Assembly (NCBI GenBank): GCA_050313995.1
Contig: JBNPMM010000002.1
Length of the DNA: 64,000 bases
Direction: 5' to 3' (one strand)
Source: JAUMWX01 sp023394215
GTDB taxonomy: Bacteria; Bacillota; Clostridia; Tissierellales; Peptoniphilaceae
Positions 1 to 9,517 of the stretch are shown in pieces. The translations under genes and the position numbers were made by a program. Position 1 is the first letter of the stretch, and each line of letters starts with the position of its first letter. Under the pieces are notes generated by a model, which was given only the letters and a program-made list of their open reading frames with translations, was not told the DNA's origin and ran no database searches.

Positions 1-167
1 TTTGCATAATCATACTTTTCATAGTTAAAATCCAAAAAATCTCTACCTGCAAAATCCTTAAGTTCTTCTATAGCCATATCCAGCAAATAGATTTCCGAAG
101 AATCTATAAGATTAATACTATTTATTTTATTTTTATTAATATTATTTAATAAGTCTATATAATTCAT
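1..167 (-). CDS. holA: DNA polymerase III subunit delta (partial, N-terminus)
   Basis: The first 55 codons of a minus-strand gene that runs off the left edge. The protein begins MNYIDLLNNINKNKIN and continues with SEIYLLDMAIEELKDF, matching the opening of HolA (a short helix, a strand, then the 'YLLD' segment leading into the AAA+ domain). The family is the clamp-loader delta subunit that opens the beta ring. The usual GEE motif is replaced by DSSE, so the match is by overall pattern rather than a signature. The start ATG at 167 follows an AGAGG sequence 5-9 nt upstream. Only the N-terminus is visible, so the assignment is moderate. Confidence 0.65.
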   Translation of the reverse strand, partial: MNYIDLLNNINKNKINSINLIDSSEIYLLDMAIEELKDFAGRDFLDFNYEKYDYA

Positions 168-238
168 CCCAACCTCTGTTTAATTATATCATACCAATAA
201 AAGAAATTGACCTGAAAATTCTCAATTTTGCAAGTAAA

Positions 239-274
239 AAAGCCCTCTATGAACCCACTTTCAAAGAGAACTTT
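239..274 (-). terminator. Rho-independent terminator of the TPR-map-HAD operon
   Basis: On the minus strand a G-U-rich stem (GTTCTCT paired with AGAGGGC, extended by TGAA/TTCA) is followed by TTTTTT. It lies 11 nt past the stop codon of the HAD phosphatase gene. Confidence 0.6.
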
Positions 275-284
275 TATCAAGAAA

Positions 285-1016
285 CTATAACTCGAATATC
301 TCAACTCCCGATTTCAATTTATAGATGACGTCTTTTCTTTCAACTATGATATCAACCTTATCCCTCATATCATCGTCATTTTTAATCATATCCAGAAGCT
401 TTCTTGAAGGATTCATCGCACTTGCATGCCCCATGGTTTTAAGCATTGAAAAATCTCCATTGGTGTCACCATAGGCGTAGGATTTTTCCGGATCTATATT
501 ATACTGCTCTATAATACTTGAAAGCTCTCTTTGCTTCGAATTACTATCCCACATAGGATTTATTCGCCCGCTGAACTTGTTATTACTATCAAAAATATAA
601 CCGGTACCCCTGCAGTCATCTATCCCATACTTTTCAGCCAGCTTTTCAACCAAAAAACTTGGCGAACCGGAAATAAAAAACACCTTATGGCCCAACTTTT
701 TATGATAGCTGATCCTTTCTCTTGTGTACCTATATACCATTTCCCCGCCCTCTTCGATCACCTGACTTGCAGTAAAATCGATAAGCGACTTGTCCATACC
801 CTCAAGCTTTTCCCTATAAACCTCACTTACTTCGTGCAGGTAGTCATCAAAATCTCCATATCTTCTCTCAAATAACTCATACTTGGATTTTACACTGTTT
901 ATCCAATATTTTTCGTCAATAATCCCATATTTTACAAGCTTTTTAAAATGCTTAACCAATATGGACTCCCTGACTAAAGTTCCGTCAATATCAAAAAAAG
1001 CTCCAATATTTTTCAT
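285..1016 (-). CDS. HAD-IB family phosphatase (SerB-like)
   Basis: A HAD-superfamily hydrolase of 243 residues. Motif I is FFDIDGTLV, with nucleophile and acid Asp9 and Asp11. Motif II is the FFISGS segment, and the last motif is YAYGDTNGDFSML, whose GD...D coordinates Mg2+. The alpha-helical insertion after motif I is typical of the SerB/IB group, which includes phosphoserine phosphatases and other small-molecule phosphatases; the substrate cannot be read from the sequence. I place the start at the ATG at 1016 because GGAG lies 6 nt upstream. The longer reading uses a TTG inside that ribosome site. It is the last gene of a four-gene operon. Confidence 0.8.
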   Translation of the reverse strand: MKNIGAFFDIDGTLVRESILVKHFKKLVKYGIIDEKYWINSVKSKYELFERRYGDFDDYLHEVSEVYREKLEGMDKSLIDFTASQVIEEGGEMVYRYTRERISYHKKLGHKVFFISGSPSFLVEKLAEKYGIDDCRGTGYIFDSNNKFSGRINPMWDSNSKQRELSSIIEQYNIDPEKSYAYGDTNGDFSMLKTMGHASAMNPSRKLLDMIKNDDDMRDKVDIIVERKDVIYKLKSGVEIFEL

Positions 1017-1030
1017 AAGATACTCCAATC

Positions 1031-1504
1031 CTATTTCTTATTAACTTTTAAATCATCAAACTTTATTGCCTTTGTTTCCCCTTGTTCCTCAGAAATCTTT
1101 TTTTCCTTTTGAAGCTTTACCGCCTTTGTCTCCTTCTTATCTACAAAAGACTTTTTCTTAGAAACAGTCTCACCGACCTTGTTTTTCTTAGACTTAAACA
1201 TAGTAGCCAAGGAATCAAGAATATCCAAAATAAAAGAAAATAACAAGGCAACCCCGGCAAAGCTCAAGATTTTTATAGATGTCGAAAGCATGGAAAGCCC
1301 TGTTGCCGTCAAAATCGCCATATATCCTCTTATCAAGAAAACAAGACCAACTATAAGGGTAACAATAGGTATAATATACTTTATAAACTTATTCTTCACA
1401 AATATATATACTAACATAATCACAATTATAGCCGCCAAAGCAATCAAGGGAATCGACACCGTATCTCCCTTATATTTAGAAATTAATTCAAAAATACTTC
1501 TCAT
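1031..1504 (-). CDS. Small membrane protein with lysine-rich tail
   Basis: Unrecognised protein of 157 residues. Three hydrophobic segments (about residues 16-36, 42-62 and 75-97) are followed by a strongly basic, probably cytoplasmic tail. The tail contains two similar stretches, ETKAVKLQKE and ETKAIKFDDL. The start has a good AGGAGAGGAC ribosome site. It sits between map and the HAD gene with gaps of about 10-15 nt, so it is co-transcribed with them. I cannot assign a function; a membrane-tethered protein is all the sequence supports. Confidence 0.65.
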   Translation of the reverse strand: MRSIFELISKYKGDTVSIPLIALAAIIVIMLVYIFVKNKFIKYIIPIVTLIVGLVFLIRGYMAILTATGLSMLSTSIKILSFAGVALLFSFILDILDSLATMFKSKKNKVGETVSKKKSFVDKKETKAVKLQKEKKISEEQGETKAIKFDDLKVNKK

Positions 1505-1513
1505 AGTCCTCTC

Positions 1514-2317
1514 CTAAAACTCATAATTTTCAATCCATGCCAACTCTTCATCCGTCAAAAAATAATCATCCTGAAGAGTAAGTATATCCGCCTTTCCGTC
1601 CCTAATTACAAGTGTATGTTCAAATTGACAGGACTTAGAACCGTCTCTTGTCCTTGCGACCCATCCGTTATCATCAAGCTTCATCCTCCAATCTCCAACA
1701 TTAACCATAGGCTCTATGGTTATTACCATGTCTTCAATGAGTCTTCTACCCTTACCTGCTTCTCCATAATGTAAAACCTGAGGATCTTCGTGCATCTCTC
1801 TGCCTATTCCATGTCCTACGAAATCCCTAACAACTGAAAATCCGTTTTCTTCAACATAAGACTGGATTGCATGCCCTATATCTCCGAGCCTGTTTCCTGC
1901 GACAGCCTGATCTATCCCCCTATACATAGCCTCCTTGGTTACCTCCATAAGTCTCTTATCCTCATCGGAAAGTTCTCCTATGGCATAAGACCAACAAGAG
2001 TCCGCCAAGTATCCTTTATAATTCACCACATTGTCTATGGATAAAATATCTCCGTCTTTCAATATGACTTCCTCACTGGGAAAGCCGTGACAAATTTCAT
2101 CATTTAGAGATGTACATAAGGCATAGGGAAAACCGCTATAACCCTTCTGCTCAGGCTTTGAATCCTTGTAGGCCATAAAACTTTCTGCAAAATCGTTTAT
2201 TTGCATTGTAGTAAGCCCGGCTCTAATAATTTTACCTATCGCCAAATGGGTCTTACAAAGGATTTCTCCTGCCTTTCTCATACCTTCTACTTCTTCTTTA
2301 GTTTTCAAATATATCAT
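1514..2317 (-). CDS. map: Methionine aminopeptidase, type I
   Basis: Removes the N-terminal Met from nascent proteins (M24 family, dinuclear metal). All five metal ligands are visible in order: Asp in LSIDNVV, Asp in LADSCW, His in VGHGIG, Glu in TIEPMV and Glu in QFEHTLV. The length of 267 residues is about 15 more than the minimal enzyme because of an acidic C-terminal tail (LTDEELAWIENYEF). The LADSCWSYAIGE segment is the version common in Gram-positive Map paralogues. The start overlaps the end of the upstream TPR gene region (1-nt gap) with GGGAG as ribosome site. Whether it is the only Map of the cell cannot be seen here. Confidence 0.93.
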   Translation of the reverse strand: MIYLKTKEEVEGMRKAGEILCKTHLAIGKIIRAGLTTMQINDFAESFMAYKDSKPEQKGYSGFPYALCTSLNDEICHGFPSEEVILKDGDILSIDNVVNYKGYLADSCWSYAIGELSDEDKRLMEVTKEAMYRGIDQAVAGNRLGDIGHAIQSYVEENGFSVVRDFVGHGIGREMHEDPQVLHYGEAGKGRRLIEDMVITIEPMVNVGDWRMKLDDNGWVARTRDGSKSCQFEHTLVIRDGKADILTLQDDYFLTDEELAWIENYEF

Positions 2318-2318
2318 T

Positions 2319-3236
2319 TTATTCTCCCACTATGCCAAGAAATCTACTGTCATCATAGACGTCTCTGAAATCTTCATCATTCTTAGCATATTCTTTTAAA
2401 TTCTCATCCAACTTTACAGCTTCTCTAAGATCTCTATATGAACAGCAGGACATACCCAAAAGCATATGCACACAGGCTCTGTTATAATAAAGATTGGCCA
2501 AATTATCCTCAGCCTTATCTATCCCCCTGTTTAATATATCAACAGCATCCGTAAGTCTCTTCTCATCAATATACAAGGCTGAAAGATTTAAATAAGTATA
2601 ACTGTAAGCAGGATTCTTATCCCTGGCCATATTATAATTTTCAACAGCCTTATCAAGTTTTCCCAATCTTCCGTAAACTACACCCTTATTAAAATATGGT
2701 CTAAAATATGAATCATTAAGGTAAATCGCCTTGTTTAAACAATCCAAAGCCTTATCAAAATCATCAAGATTTTCATAGATGGCTCCCATATTGTTATAAA
2801 CTTTAAAATCGTCTTCCTTCAGCCTAATAAGCCTTTCATAATAAACCAAGGCCCCCCTGTAATCCTTCATATAATCCAAAAGATTTGCCAACTTATAGAT
2901 AGCCCTGTCATTGTCCGGATTCAAATCTATACAAAGCCTATAATCCTCTATAGCCTCTTCAAAAAGCTCCAAGTTTTCCTTTACAACCGCCCTGCCGTAC
3001 AAAGCCCTATCCTGACTGCCGTCTATCTCATATATTAAATTAAATTTATCAATCATTTCTTCAAGCCTGCCAAGTTCATCCAGTATACAAACCTGCCCGT
3101 ACAATACGTCTACCTTGTCTTTTTGGTCAACGGCGTATTCAAAGGCCTTATCAGCATAACACAAGGCTTTCTCAAAATTGCCGTTTTCAAAAAACTTCTT
3201 GGTTTGACTCAAATAGTTCACATATTTAATATTCAT
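2319..3236 (-). CDS. TPR-repeat protein
   Basis: A 305-residue all-helical protein built from consecutive 34-residue tetratricopeptide repeats. Recurrent signatures are ALCYADKAFEYA, AIEDYRLCIDLNPDN, ALVYYERLIRL, ALDCLNKAIYLND and AVENYNMARDKNPAY. No signal peptide or membrane segment is seen, so it is a cytoplasmic scaffold. TPR proteins bind partner proteins; the partner is unknown. It heads the operon with map, and translation of map probably couples to it. A divergent promoter region of about 75 bp separates it from the PAP2 gene. Confidence 0.8.
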   Translation of the reverse strand: MNIKYVNYLSQTKKFFENGNFEKALCYADKAFEYAVDQKDKVDVLYGQVCILDELGRLEEMIDKFNLIYEIDGSQDRALYGRAVVKENLELFEEAIEDYRLCIDLNPDNDRAIYKLANLLDYMKDYRGALVYYERLIRLKEDDFKVYNNMGAIYENLDDFDKALDCLNKAIYLNDSYFRPYFNKGVVYGRLGKLDKAVENYNMARDKNPAYSYTYLNLSALYIDEKRLTDAVDILNRGIDKAEDNLANLYYNRACVHMLLGMSCCSYRDLREAVKLDENLKEYAKNDEDFRDVYDDSRFLGIVGE

Positions 3237-3343
3237 ATAAATCTCCCGATTAATTTATTATACCAAAAAAATAAACATATATAAATCTATAAACTTGCCT
3301 TTGTTAAATTAATATGTTAACCTATCTAAAAAGGAGCTGTAAA

Positions 3344-4150
3344 ATGAAATATAAAAAATTAGACTTTAAAATAATTATGTCAACCCTATCCCTTATTGCC
3401 CTATCAGGATTGATAACAGGAAGCTTTTATGATTTGCAAATAAATAAACTTCTATATATGAGAGGAAGCTTTTATCCCTCGCTTTTCAGATTAAGCGGAG
3501 AAATGCCCATGGTAATAAGCTTGGTAGCCCTAAGCCTTATATACATAAAAAATGCACCCAAGGACAATTATTTGCCTCTCGGCTTTTGTTTAACGGCATT
3601 GCTCGCTTATCCTATAGTATCAGGCTTGGGGATTCCAAAATATTTTGACTCAAGAAATCCTTTTTTCAGCCTTGCAATAATATTTTTCTATTATGTATGC
3701 GGCTTTGTCCTATCAAAAAAATTAAAATTTTCAGACAAAAATCAAACTCTGAAATATATTTTAATTGTTATAATAAGCTTCACAGCAATATTTTTGGTTA
3801 CTGAAATAATGAAAAACATTTGGGGCAGAATGAGATTTTTCGAAATGCTTAGAACAAACGACTACTCCGGCTTCACAAATTGGTGGGTAATGAAGGGAAG
3901 GCCCGCAAGCGACATTTTTAAATCTTTTCCTTCCGGTCATACCTCAGCTGCAGCCTCAATACTTATACTACTGAAGCTCGACTCCTATTTTAAAATAGAA
4001 AAAGCCAAGATGCTTAAAATTTTCTTAATAGCTTGGCCAATCTTTGTTTTTATCTCCAGAATCCTTGACGGAGCCCATTTTCTGTCAGATGTATCTGTGG
4101 GACTTTTAATTGCAATTATCATAAGTTATTTAGCGGAAAAAAAATTATAA
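3344..4150 (+). CDS. PAP2-family membrane phosphatase
   Basis: Six-helix membrane phosphatase of 268 residues. The three PAP2 signatures are present: KNIWGRMRFFEM (the usual KX6RP, here ending R-F rather than R-P), KSFPSGHTSAAAS, and SRILDGAHFLSDV with catalytic His and Asp. Family members dephosphorylate phosphatidic acid, undecaprenyl pyrophosphate or similar lipids at the outer face; long intramembrane N-terminal segments fit a lipid substrate. Start chosen at the ATG at 3344 because AAGGAG lies 8 nt upstream; an earlier ATG at 3314 has no ribosome site. It is a single-gene unit closed by a hairpin terminator. Confidence 0.85.
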   Translation: MKYKKLDFKIIMSTLSLIALSGLITGSFYDLQINKLLYMRGSFYPSLFRLSGEMPMVISLVALSLIYIKNAPKDNYLPLGFCLTALLAYPIVSGLGIPKYFDSRNPFFSLAIIFFYYVCGFVLSKKLKFSDKNQTLKYILIVIISFTAIFLVTEIMKNIWGRMRFFEMLRTNDYSGFTNWWVMKGRPASDIFKSFPSGHTSAAASILILLKLDSYFKIEKAKMLKIFLIAWPIFVFISRILDGAHFLSDVSVGLLIAIIISYLAEKKL

Positions 4151-4155
4151 AAATT

Positions 4156-4198
4156 CAAGGGAGCGTGTCGAAATTAAACATTTCGGCATTCTCCCTTG
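4156..4198. terminator. Bidirectional terminator
   Basis: CAAGGGAG and CTCCCTTG pair across a loop that itself contains a short CGAAAT/ATTTCG stem. It is flanked by T-rich sequence on both strands, so it can close both the PAP2 gene and the convergent adhesin gene. Confidence 0.75.
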
Positions 4199-4226
4199 TT
4201 TTTATACATAGTTCTATTAATTATCC

Positions 4227-7200
4227 CTATTTAACATCATCGTATTCAAGTTTACCGGACTTAAGTCCAATATAAGCCAATACGGCTAATGCTAAAACTC
4301 CTATAGGATATGTCATATTAAAGCTATCCCCCGTCTTTGGATTATTATTACCATAATTATTAGGGTTATCTCCTTTAGGAGTTTCTCCTCCCGGTATTAC
4401 CGGCTCATTCGGATTCGGTTTTTTCGGCTCATCCGGATTCGGCTTTTCCGGCTCATTCGGATTTGGCTTTTCCGGTTCTTCCGGATTTGGTTTTTCCGGT
4501 TCTTCCGGATTTGGCTTTTCCGGTTCTTCCGGTGTAGGATCTACCGGTTCAAAAGGTGCGGGATCTTCCGGTTTTACAGTCACAATCTGACTTAAATCGT
4601 TAGGATCTTCATGGATTGCTAAATGAGGCCTATCCGCCACTCCATCATTATCTACATCCACAAGATTGTCAACAGATGCGGCTTCTTCAAATATTACATA
4701 ACTTACTCCGCTCTTTAACTTATCTGTTTTTCCAAGCTCTAATTCCCAACTTCCTTTTCCGCTTTGGTCAGCTTCCATTTCCACAGTATTTCTGACTATC
4801 GCTCCTCCTACCGCTACTCCATTTTCAATCCTATAAAGGCTTCCTGTAACAAGATATTTTTTACCTCCGATCAATCCTTCATACTTTATTGTGTCGCTTA
4901 TCTTAACGCCGTCATTAGCTGCAAGTTCTGATACTTGCGCCACTTTATCAGCTGTCGCTACCGTTTCATTGGCCTTCAAGCTTGTCACAAGCTTTTTATC
5001 CGCCGTTTCTTCAGGAATTAACGGTACCGGAGCTTCCGGCTCATCCGGTACAGGATTATTCGGTACCACTGTAAATGTTTGACTTAAATCATTAGGATTT
5101 TCATGGATTACTTCCTGTACTTCATCAGCTTTACCGTCTTTATCCTTATCAATAAGCTTTTCTTCAGATACAGCTCTTTCATATACTACATATGATGCTG
5201 ATACTTCCAAGTTTTTACTGTTTCCAAGGTCTATTACCCAACGACCGCTTTCACCTACAGCCTTTAATCTAACCTCTTTTGTTAAAAGGGCTTCACCCAC
5301 GGTATTTCCATTTTCAACTTTATATAGCTTTGATGTTACCTTATATACCTTATCTTTAACTAAACCGCTGTAGTCCACGTAATCATATACCTGTACGCCC
5401 TCTTCAAGTTTCGCTTCGGTTTCACTTATCTTTGCCGCTTCATCAGAGGCCGCCAAAGAGTTTCTTGCCTGAACTGTGGTTTCTAATTTTCCTTCTCCAA
5501 CCGGTTCTTTTTCCTTAGCTAAAACCGTAAATGTTTGACTCTTATCTTTTGCATCCTCGTGCTTTGCACTCTGTTTTGTATCTGCCGTGCCGTCACCGTT
5601 GCTATCCACAAGATTTTCTAAAGATTCCGCTTTTTCGTATACAACATATCTTTTCGAAGCTTCCAGGCCTTCAACTTTTCCAAAGTCTATGTCCCAACTT
5701 CCTTCTCCACCTTTTGCCGCAATGAAGGTTTGAGTCTTAGTCGCCTTGGCTTCTCCTACTATATTTCCGTCTGCAACTTCATAAAGCTTTCCTGTTACTG
5801 TATAGGTTTTTCCCTCTACAAGTCCCCTATATTCTACACTATCTACTACATTTACACCCTGTTGCGCTTCTTTTGCAGTAAGACTCGCTATATTCTCAGA
5901 GCTTGCTACAGAATTTCCTGCCTTTACCCTCGTTGCAAGTTCAAGATTGTTTGTCGGATTTTCAAAAGTTTTTACAGTTATTGTCTGAGATTTATCGCTT
6001 GGGTCTTCATGTTTTACAACCTGTGATTCTTCAGCTTTCCCATCATTGTTGCTGTCTACCAATTTTGTAACCGATGAAGCTGATTCATAAACCACATAGG
6101 ATGAACCTTCCTTCAAACCTGTGATATTCCCAAAATCTATAGTCCATTCGCCTTGACCGCTTGCTGCTGCAGTTTGTTCAACAGTTATTGTCTTTACGGC
6201 TTGTCCTGCTACAGCTGCATTCTTAACCTCATAAAGTTTTCCTGTTACCAAATACTTTTCTCCGCCAATCAAGTTTTTATAAACAATTGTATCGACTACA
6301 TTTGCACCCTTATCTGCGTCTAATTTTGATATTGCAGCTTCAGAATTTGAACTTGCTTGGACTTGGTTTGCCCTAACTGTAGTTGCAAGATTAGGTGACT
6401 TTGAATCTCCATCTACACTTGTAGGATAAGCATTATCCATTATTATCAGTTTTCCATTTTCAAACTTAACTTGACCGCTTGTATTCGCTCCGGTAAGTGT
6501 TACCACACCATCTTTGGAAATGCTGAAATTTATATCAGTTACAACCTTATAACCGCTTGGGGCTGCAACTTCATGCAATGTATAATCTCCCGACTTTAAC
6601 TTAATTTCCTTGTTCTTTCCGGCTTCTGATATCCAAGATGCAACAAGTTCACTACCTCTTTTTATTTCAATACTCGCACCCGAAAGTTCATTTCCCGCAA
6701 GATTTACCTTTGATACAGTGATTGTTTTTTCAACAACTGAAGTTGTCTTAGGTGCATCCTGCATTTGTACAAGCTTATCTACATTTTCATTAAAACTGCC
6801 ATCTTTTCCCTTTATTAAAAGTTTTCCTTCCTCTGTAACTTGGAAAACAATATTTTCAGCAACTTCATAACCATCCGGTGCTGTTGTCTCAATCATAGTA
6901 TAAGTTTGTCCCTTTTCAAGGACTATTTTCCTTTGAACTGTAGTGGACGTCCACTCTTGAACAAGAGTTCCGTTAACTTTGTCCCCCTTTACAACTTTAA
7001 GTTTTGCTCCGGGAAGTTCCTTAGTTTCATTAACAGCAGTCTTAGAGAATGTAATTTCTTCATTTTTTGAAGTTACCGGATTTCCTACGGCTATAGTTTG
7101 AGAAACATCATTAGGGTCTTCGTGTTTAATGACTTGTTTTTCATCGGCCGTTCCATTTCCATCTACATCTACTAAATTTTCATTTGATTCAGCCTTTTCA

Positions 7201-9389
7201 TAAACAACATAGTTCTTATTTACCTCTATTCCGTTAACCCTGCCAAAGTTCAAAGTCCATTGTCCTTCCCCTGTGGATGACGCTATAAAAGTACTGACTA
7301 TATTTGCCTTTAAATCTCCTACCGTAACACCGTTTGCTACTTCATACAAACTGCCTGTTACCGTATAAGCCTTTCCCGGTACTAAACCGCTATAATTTAT
7401 CCTATCGCTGATAAGTGCAGAGCCGGCTTCTTCCGCCTTCAATGTTGCAGAAGTATTTGCCGTAGCCGTACTGTTATTAGCCTTAACAGTTGTGGAAAGT
7501 TTTGGAGAATTTCCGTCTCCGGAAACATTTTCTTTATATACTCTATCAGTTACAACAAGTTTGCCTTCTACAAGTTTTGCCTCCCCTGTTGTATTTGTAT
7601 TCAATATACTCAGTTGACCCTTTTCATCAACTTTAAATTCAATGTCGGTTACAACCTTATATCCGCTCGGAGCTGCCTCTTCATGCAAAATATATTCGCC
7701 AGGCTTAAGGCTTATAATCTTTTCGCTCGTTCCGGAAGTCCAAGCCACTCTCACATTAGGGTCATCTTTCTTGGTAACAAGTATTCTTGCCCCGGAAAGT
7801 TCCTGTCCACCCAAGCCTACTTTTGATACCTTAACCTCAAATGAACCTGCACTTGCAGAATCCTTCATTTGTACAAGAGCTTTATCTTTATCTACAAAAG
7901 CTCCATTTTCCTTAATTTGAATTTTACCTTCACTTGTAACTTTAAAAACAATGTTTTCTGCAACTTCATATCCTTGAGGAGCTGTTGTTTCCACCATTGT
8001 ATAAATTTGATTCTTTTCCAAGGATATTGTCTTTTGTTCCTTTGTTGAAGTCCATGAAGCAACCTCAGCTCCACCGGTGCCTTCCCCCTTAAGAACTTTA
8101 AGCTTGGCTCCCTCAAGTTCTCCGCTTCCGTTTACAGCTGTTTTAGAAAATGTTATAAGTTCCTTATTAGGACCGAAATTTGTTACTGTTATTTTCTCAT
8201 TAAAAACGGTTTCAGGTTCATATTGCCCCTTTACCAATTCAAAAGTATCGGCATATCTCTCAAGTTTATATGCATCCTTTACGGCTTGCAAAGTTCCCTC
8301 TTTATATACTATAGAACCGTCAATCTTCACTTCAAATTCTACAGCTCCAAGCTTTGAATATCCCGCAGGAGCCGAAACTTCTTCCAACTTATACTTGCCT
8401 CGAGTAAGTATCCAGTTTTGACTTTCTCCGCTTGAATTCCAATTTTGAAGAACATTTTGCCCATCTTCTGAAAGATTTGGATAAGCATCTGCCGAAATCT
8501 TTATTTTTGGCGCATCCAACTTAGTAAGTTTTAGACTCGCTCCGAGTAATGCCGTACCGTTTTCATCTACCTTGGCCACCTGTAATTTAACAGGAGTCGG
8601 AGACCATCTTGAAGTAAACATATTTTGATATCCGCTTGCACTATTAGTATAAACACCAAATTTAATATCATTAAAATTTTGCCTTAATTCAGGTGTTAAA
8701 ATATTAGATTCGGAAGGCTTCATACCGTTAAGCGTAAGTTCCTTAATCGCATTTTTTTCGTTATCACTTAAAGTCCTATAAGATATACTTGGCCAAGCTG
8801 TTTCATCTTCTGTCCTTACTGCACTTTCATTTAGATATCCGTATGTGTCGCCGCCCTTAGTAAGCATGGAATCCGAAAAGTACCAAATAGCAACCTGGGT
8901 TACATTTTTAAACATATTATCGTCAAGCCCATACTTTTCCTTTAGTCCCATGGCATCAAGCGGATGTCCCGCCCAGGCAATCCACGAAAATGCAAGTTTC
9001 ATTTCATTATTGTCAGCATATCTCGGCCTGTTAGGTTTGCCGTTAGCCTGTAAAAATTTACTGAATTCCGTAGTTGAATTCACTTCATCATGCAAGGTCC
9101 ACTTGCCTGATCCGTCCGGCCATAGGGCGCTAAGATTCATGCAATAAGCATCAACCGAAAAATCCTTATAGTCCGGATGGGTTATTATAAAATCTTTTGT
9201 TATAATAGCTTCATTCTTTCCTTCGTAAGGTATTGCCAAGCTTACCTTTTGGCTCTTTTGGTTAGCCACATATCCGCCATTATAACCGGCAGCCTTTACC
9301 ATTGTAAAAGTCCCGGAAATAATAGGTAATATTAAAGCCAAACTTAGAAAAAAGCTAAGCAATTTCCTACTACTCTTGTAGAATTTCAT
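4227..9389 (-). CDS. Giant wall-anchored adhesin: thioester, SpaA and T-Q ester-bond domains
   Basis: 1720 residues, starting at the ATG at 9389 (AAGGAGAG upstream). Signal peptide 1-34. Residues about 60-265 form a thioester domain: Cys83 in DAYCMN and Gln165 in NVTQVAIW, the TQXA signature. Five SpaA/Cna-B-like domains follow, with lysines 273, 416, 523, 783 and 894 and the E-x-APxGY motif. Five T-Q ester-bond domains carry Thr 633/1003/1153/1304/1469, Glu 731/1102/1252/1404/1568, His 756/1127/1277/1429/1593 and Gln 764/1135/1285/1437/1601. A PEEPEKPN repeat spacer (about 1612-1664), NPKTG (1683-1687), a hydrophobic segment and a charged tail complete it. Family knowledge: the thioester captures host amines, and the other domains are self-crosslinked stalk modules. 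No sortase gene is in the window. Confidence 0.92.
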   Translation of the reverse strand: MKFYKSSRKLLSFFLSLALILPIISGTFTMVKAAGYNGGYVANQKSQKVSLAIPYEGKNEAIITKDFIITHPDYKDFSVDAYCMNLSALWPDGSGKWTLHDEVNSTTEFSKFLQANGKPNRPRYADNNEMKLAFSWIAWAGHPLDAMGLKEKYGLDDNMFKNVTQVAIWYFSDSMLTKGGDTYGYLNESAVRTEDETAWPSISYRTLSDNEKNAIKELTLNGMKPSESNILTPELRQNFNDIKFGVYTNSASGYQNMFTSRWSPTPVKLQVAKVDENGTALLGASLKLTKLDAPKIKISADAYPNLSEDGQNVLQNWNSSGESQNWILTRGKYKLEEVSAPAGYSKLGAVEFEVKIDGSIVYKEGTLQAVKDAYKLERYADTFELVKGQYEPETVFNEKITVTNFGPNKELITFSKTAVNGSGELEGAKLKVLKGEGTGGAEVASWTSTKEQKTISLEKNQIYTMVETTAPQGYEVAENIVFKVTSEGKIQIKENGAFVDKDKALVQMKDSASAGSFEVKVSKVGLGGQELSGARILVTKKDDPNVRVAWTSGTSEKIISLKPGEYILHEEAAPSGYKVVTDIEFKVDEKGQLSILNTNTTGEAKLVEGKLVVTDRVYKENVSGDGNSPKLSTTVKANNSTATANTSATLKAEEAGSALISDRINYSGLVPGKAYTVTGSLYEVANGVTVGDLKANIVSTFIASSTGEGQWTLNFGRVNGIEVNKNYVVYEKAESNENLVDVDGNGTADEKQVIKHEDPNDVSQTIAVGNPVTSKNEEITFSKTAVNETKELPGAKLKVVKGDKVNGTLVQEWTSTTVQRKIVLEKGQTYTMIETTAPDGYEVAENIVFQVTEEGKLLIKGKDGSFNENVDKLVQMQDAPKTTSVVEKTITVSKVNLAGNELSGASIEIKRGSELVASWISEAGKNKEIKLKSGDYTLHEVAAPSGYKVVTDINFSISKDGVVTLTGANTSGQVKFENGKLIIMDNAYPTSVDGDSKSPNLATTVRANQVQASSNSEAAISKLDADKGANVVDTIVYKNLIGGEKYLVTGKLYEVKNAAVAGQAVKTITVEQTAAASGQGEWTIDFGNITGLKEGSSYVVYESASSVTKLVDSNNDGKAEESQVVKHEDPSDKSQTITVKTFENPTNNLELATRVKAGNSVASSENIASLTAKEAQQGVNVVDSVEYRGLVEGKTYTVTGKLYEVADGNIVGEAKATKTQTFIAAKGGEGSWDIDFGKVEGLEASKRYVVYEKAESLENLVDSNGDGTADTKQSAKHEDAKDKSQTFTVLAKEKEPVGEGKLETTVQARNSLAASDEAAKISETEAKLEEGVQVYDYVDYSGLVKDKVYKVTSKLYKVENGNTVGEALLTKEVRLKAVGESGRWVIDLGNSKNLEVSASYVVYERAVSEEKLIDKDKDGKADEVQEVIHENPNDLSQTFTVVPNNPVPDEPEAPVPLIPEETADKKLVTSLKANETVATADKVAQVSELAANDGVKISDTIKYEGLIGGKKYLVTGSLYRIENGVAVGGAIVRNTVEMEADQSGKGSWELELGKTDKLKSGVSYVIFEEAASVDNLVDVDNDGVADRPHLAIHEDPNDLSQIVTVKPEDPAPFEPVDPTPEEPEKPNPEEPEKPNPEEPEKPNPNEPEKPNPDEPKKPNPNEPVIPGGETPKGDNPNNYGNNNPKTGDSFNMTYPIGVLALAVLAYIGLKSGKLEYDDVK
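4403..4540 (-). repeat. 24-bp tandem repeats encoding the Pro/Glu wall-spanning region
   Basis: About five imperfect copies of a 24-bp unit encoding EEPEKPNP, inside the adhesin gene just before the NPKTG anchor. Near-identical units such as TCCGGTTCTTCCGGATTTGG make the stretch prone to copy-number change, which would alter how far the stalk projects through the wall. Confidence 0.85.
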
Positions 9390-9517
9390 TTTCTCTCCTT
9401 TTCTGGTATACATAATATTAGTGTTAATTTCCAGCCCCCATTTTATCAAAATAATTTAAATTTATATAGGTTAATTAAAATTTTATCTAAATTAAGATGA
9501 ATTTACATTTCTTATTC

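Noticed and set aside
8077..8116. Minus-strand frame in a second phase of the adhesin (7892-8116)
   Set aside because: Alternate-frame reading of the SpaA module; low-complexity basic sequence, no start site.
4891..9147. Several plus-strand frames inside the adhesin gene
   Set aside because: They are shadows of repetitive adhesin codons; none has a ribosome site or domain.
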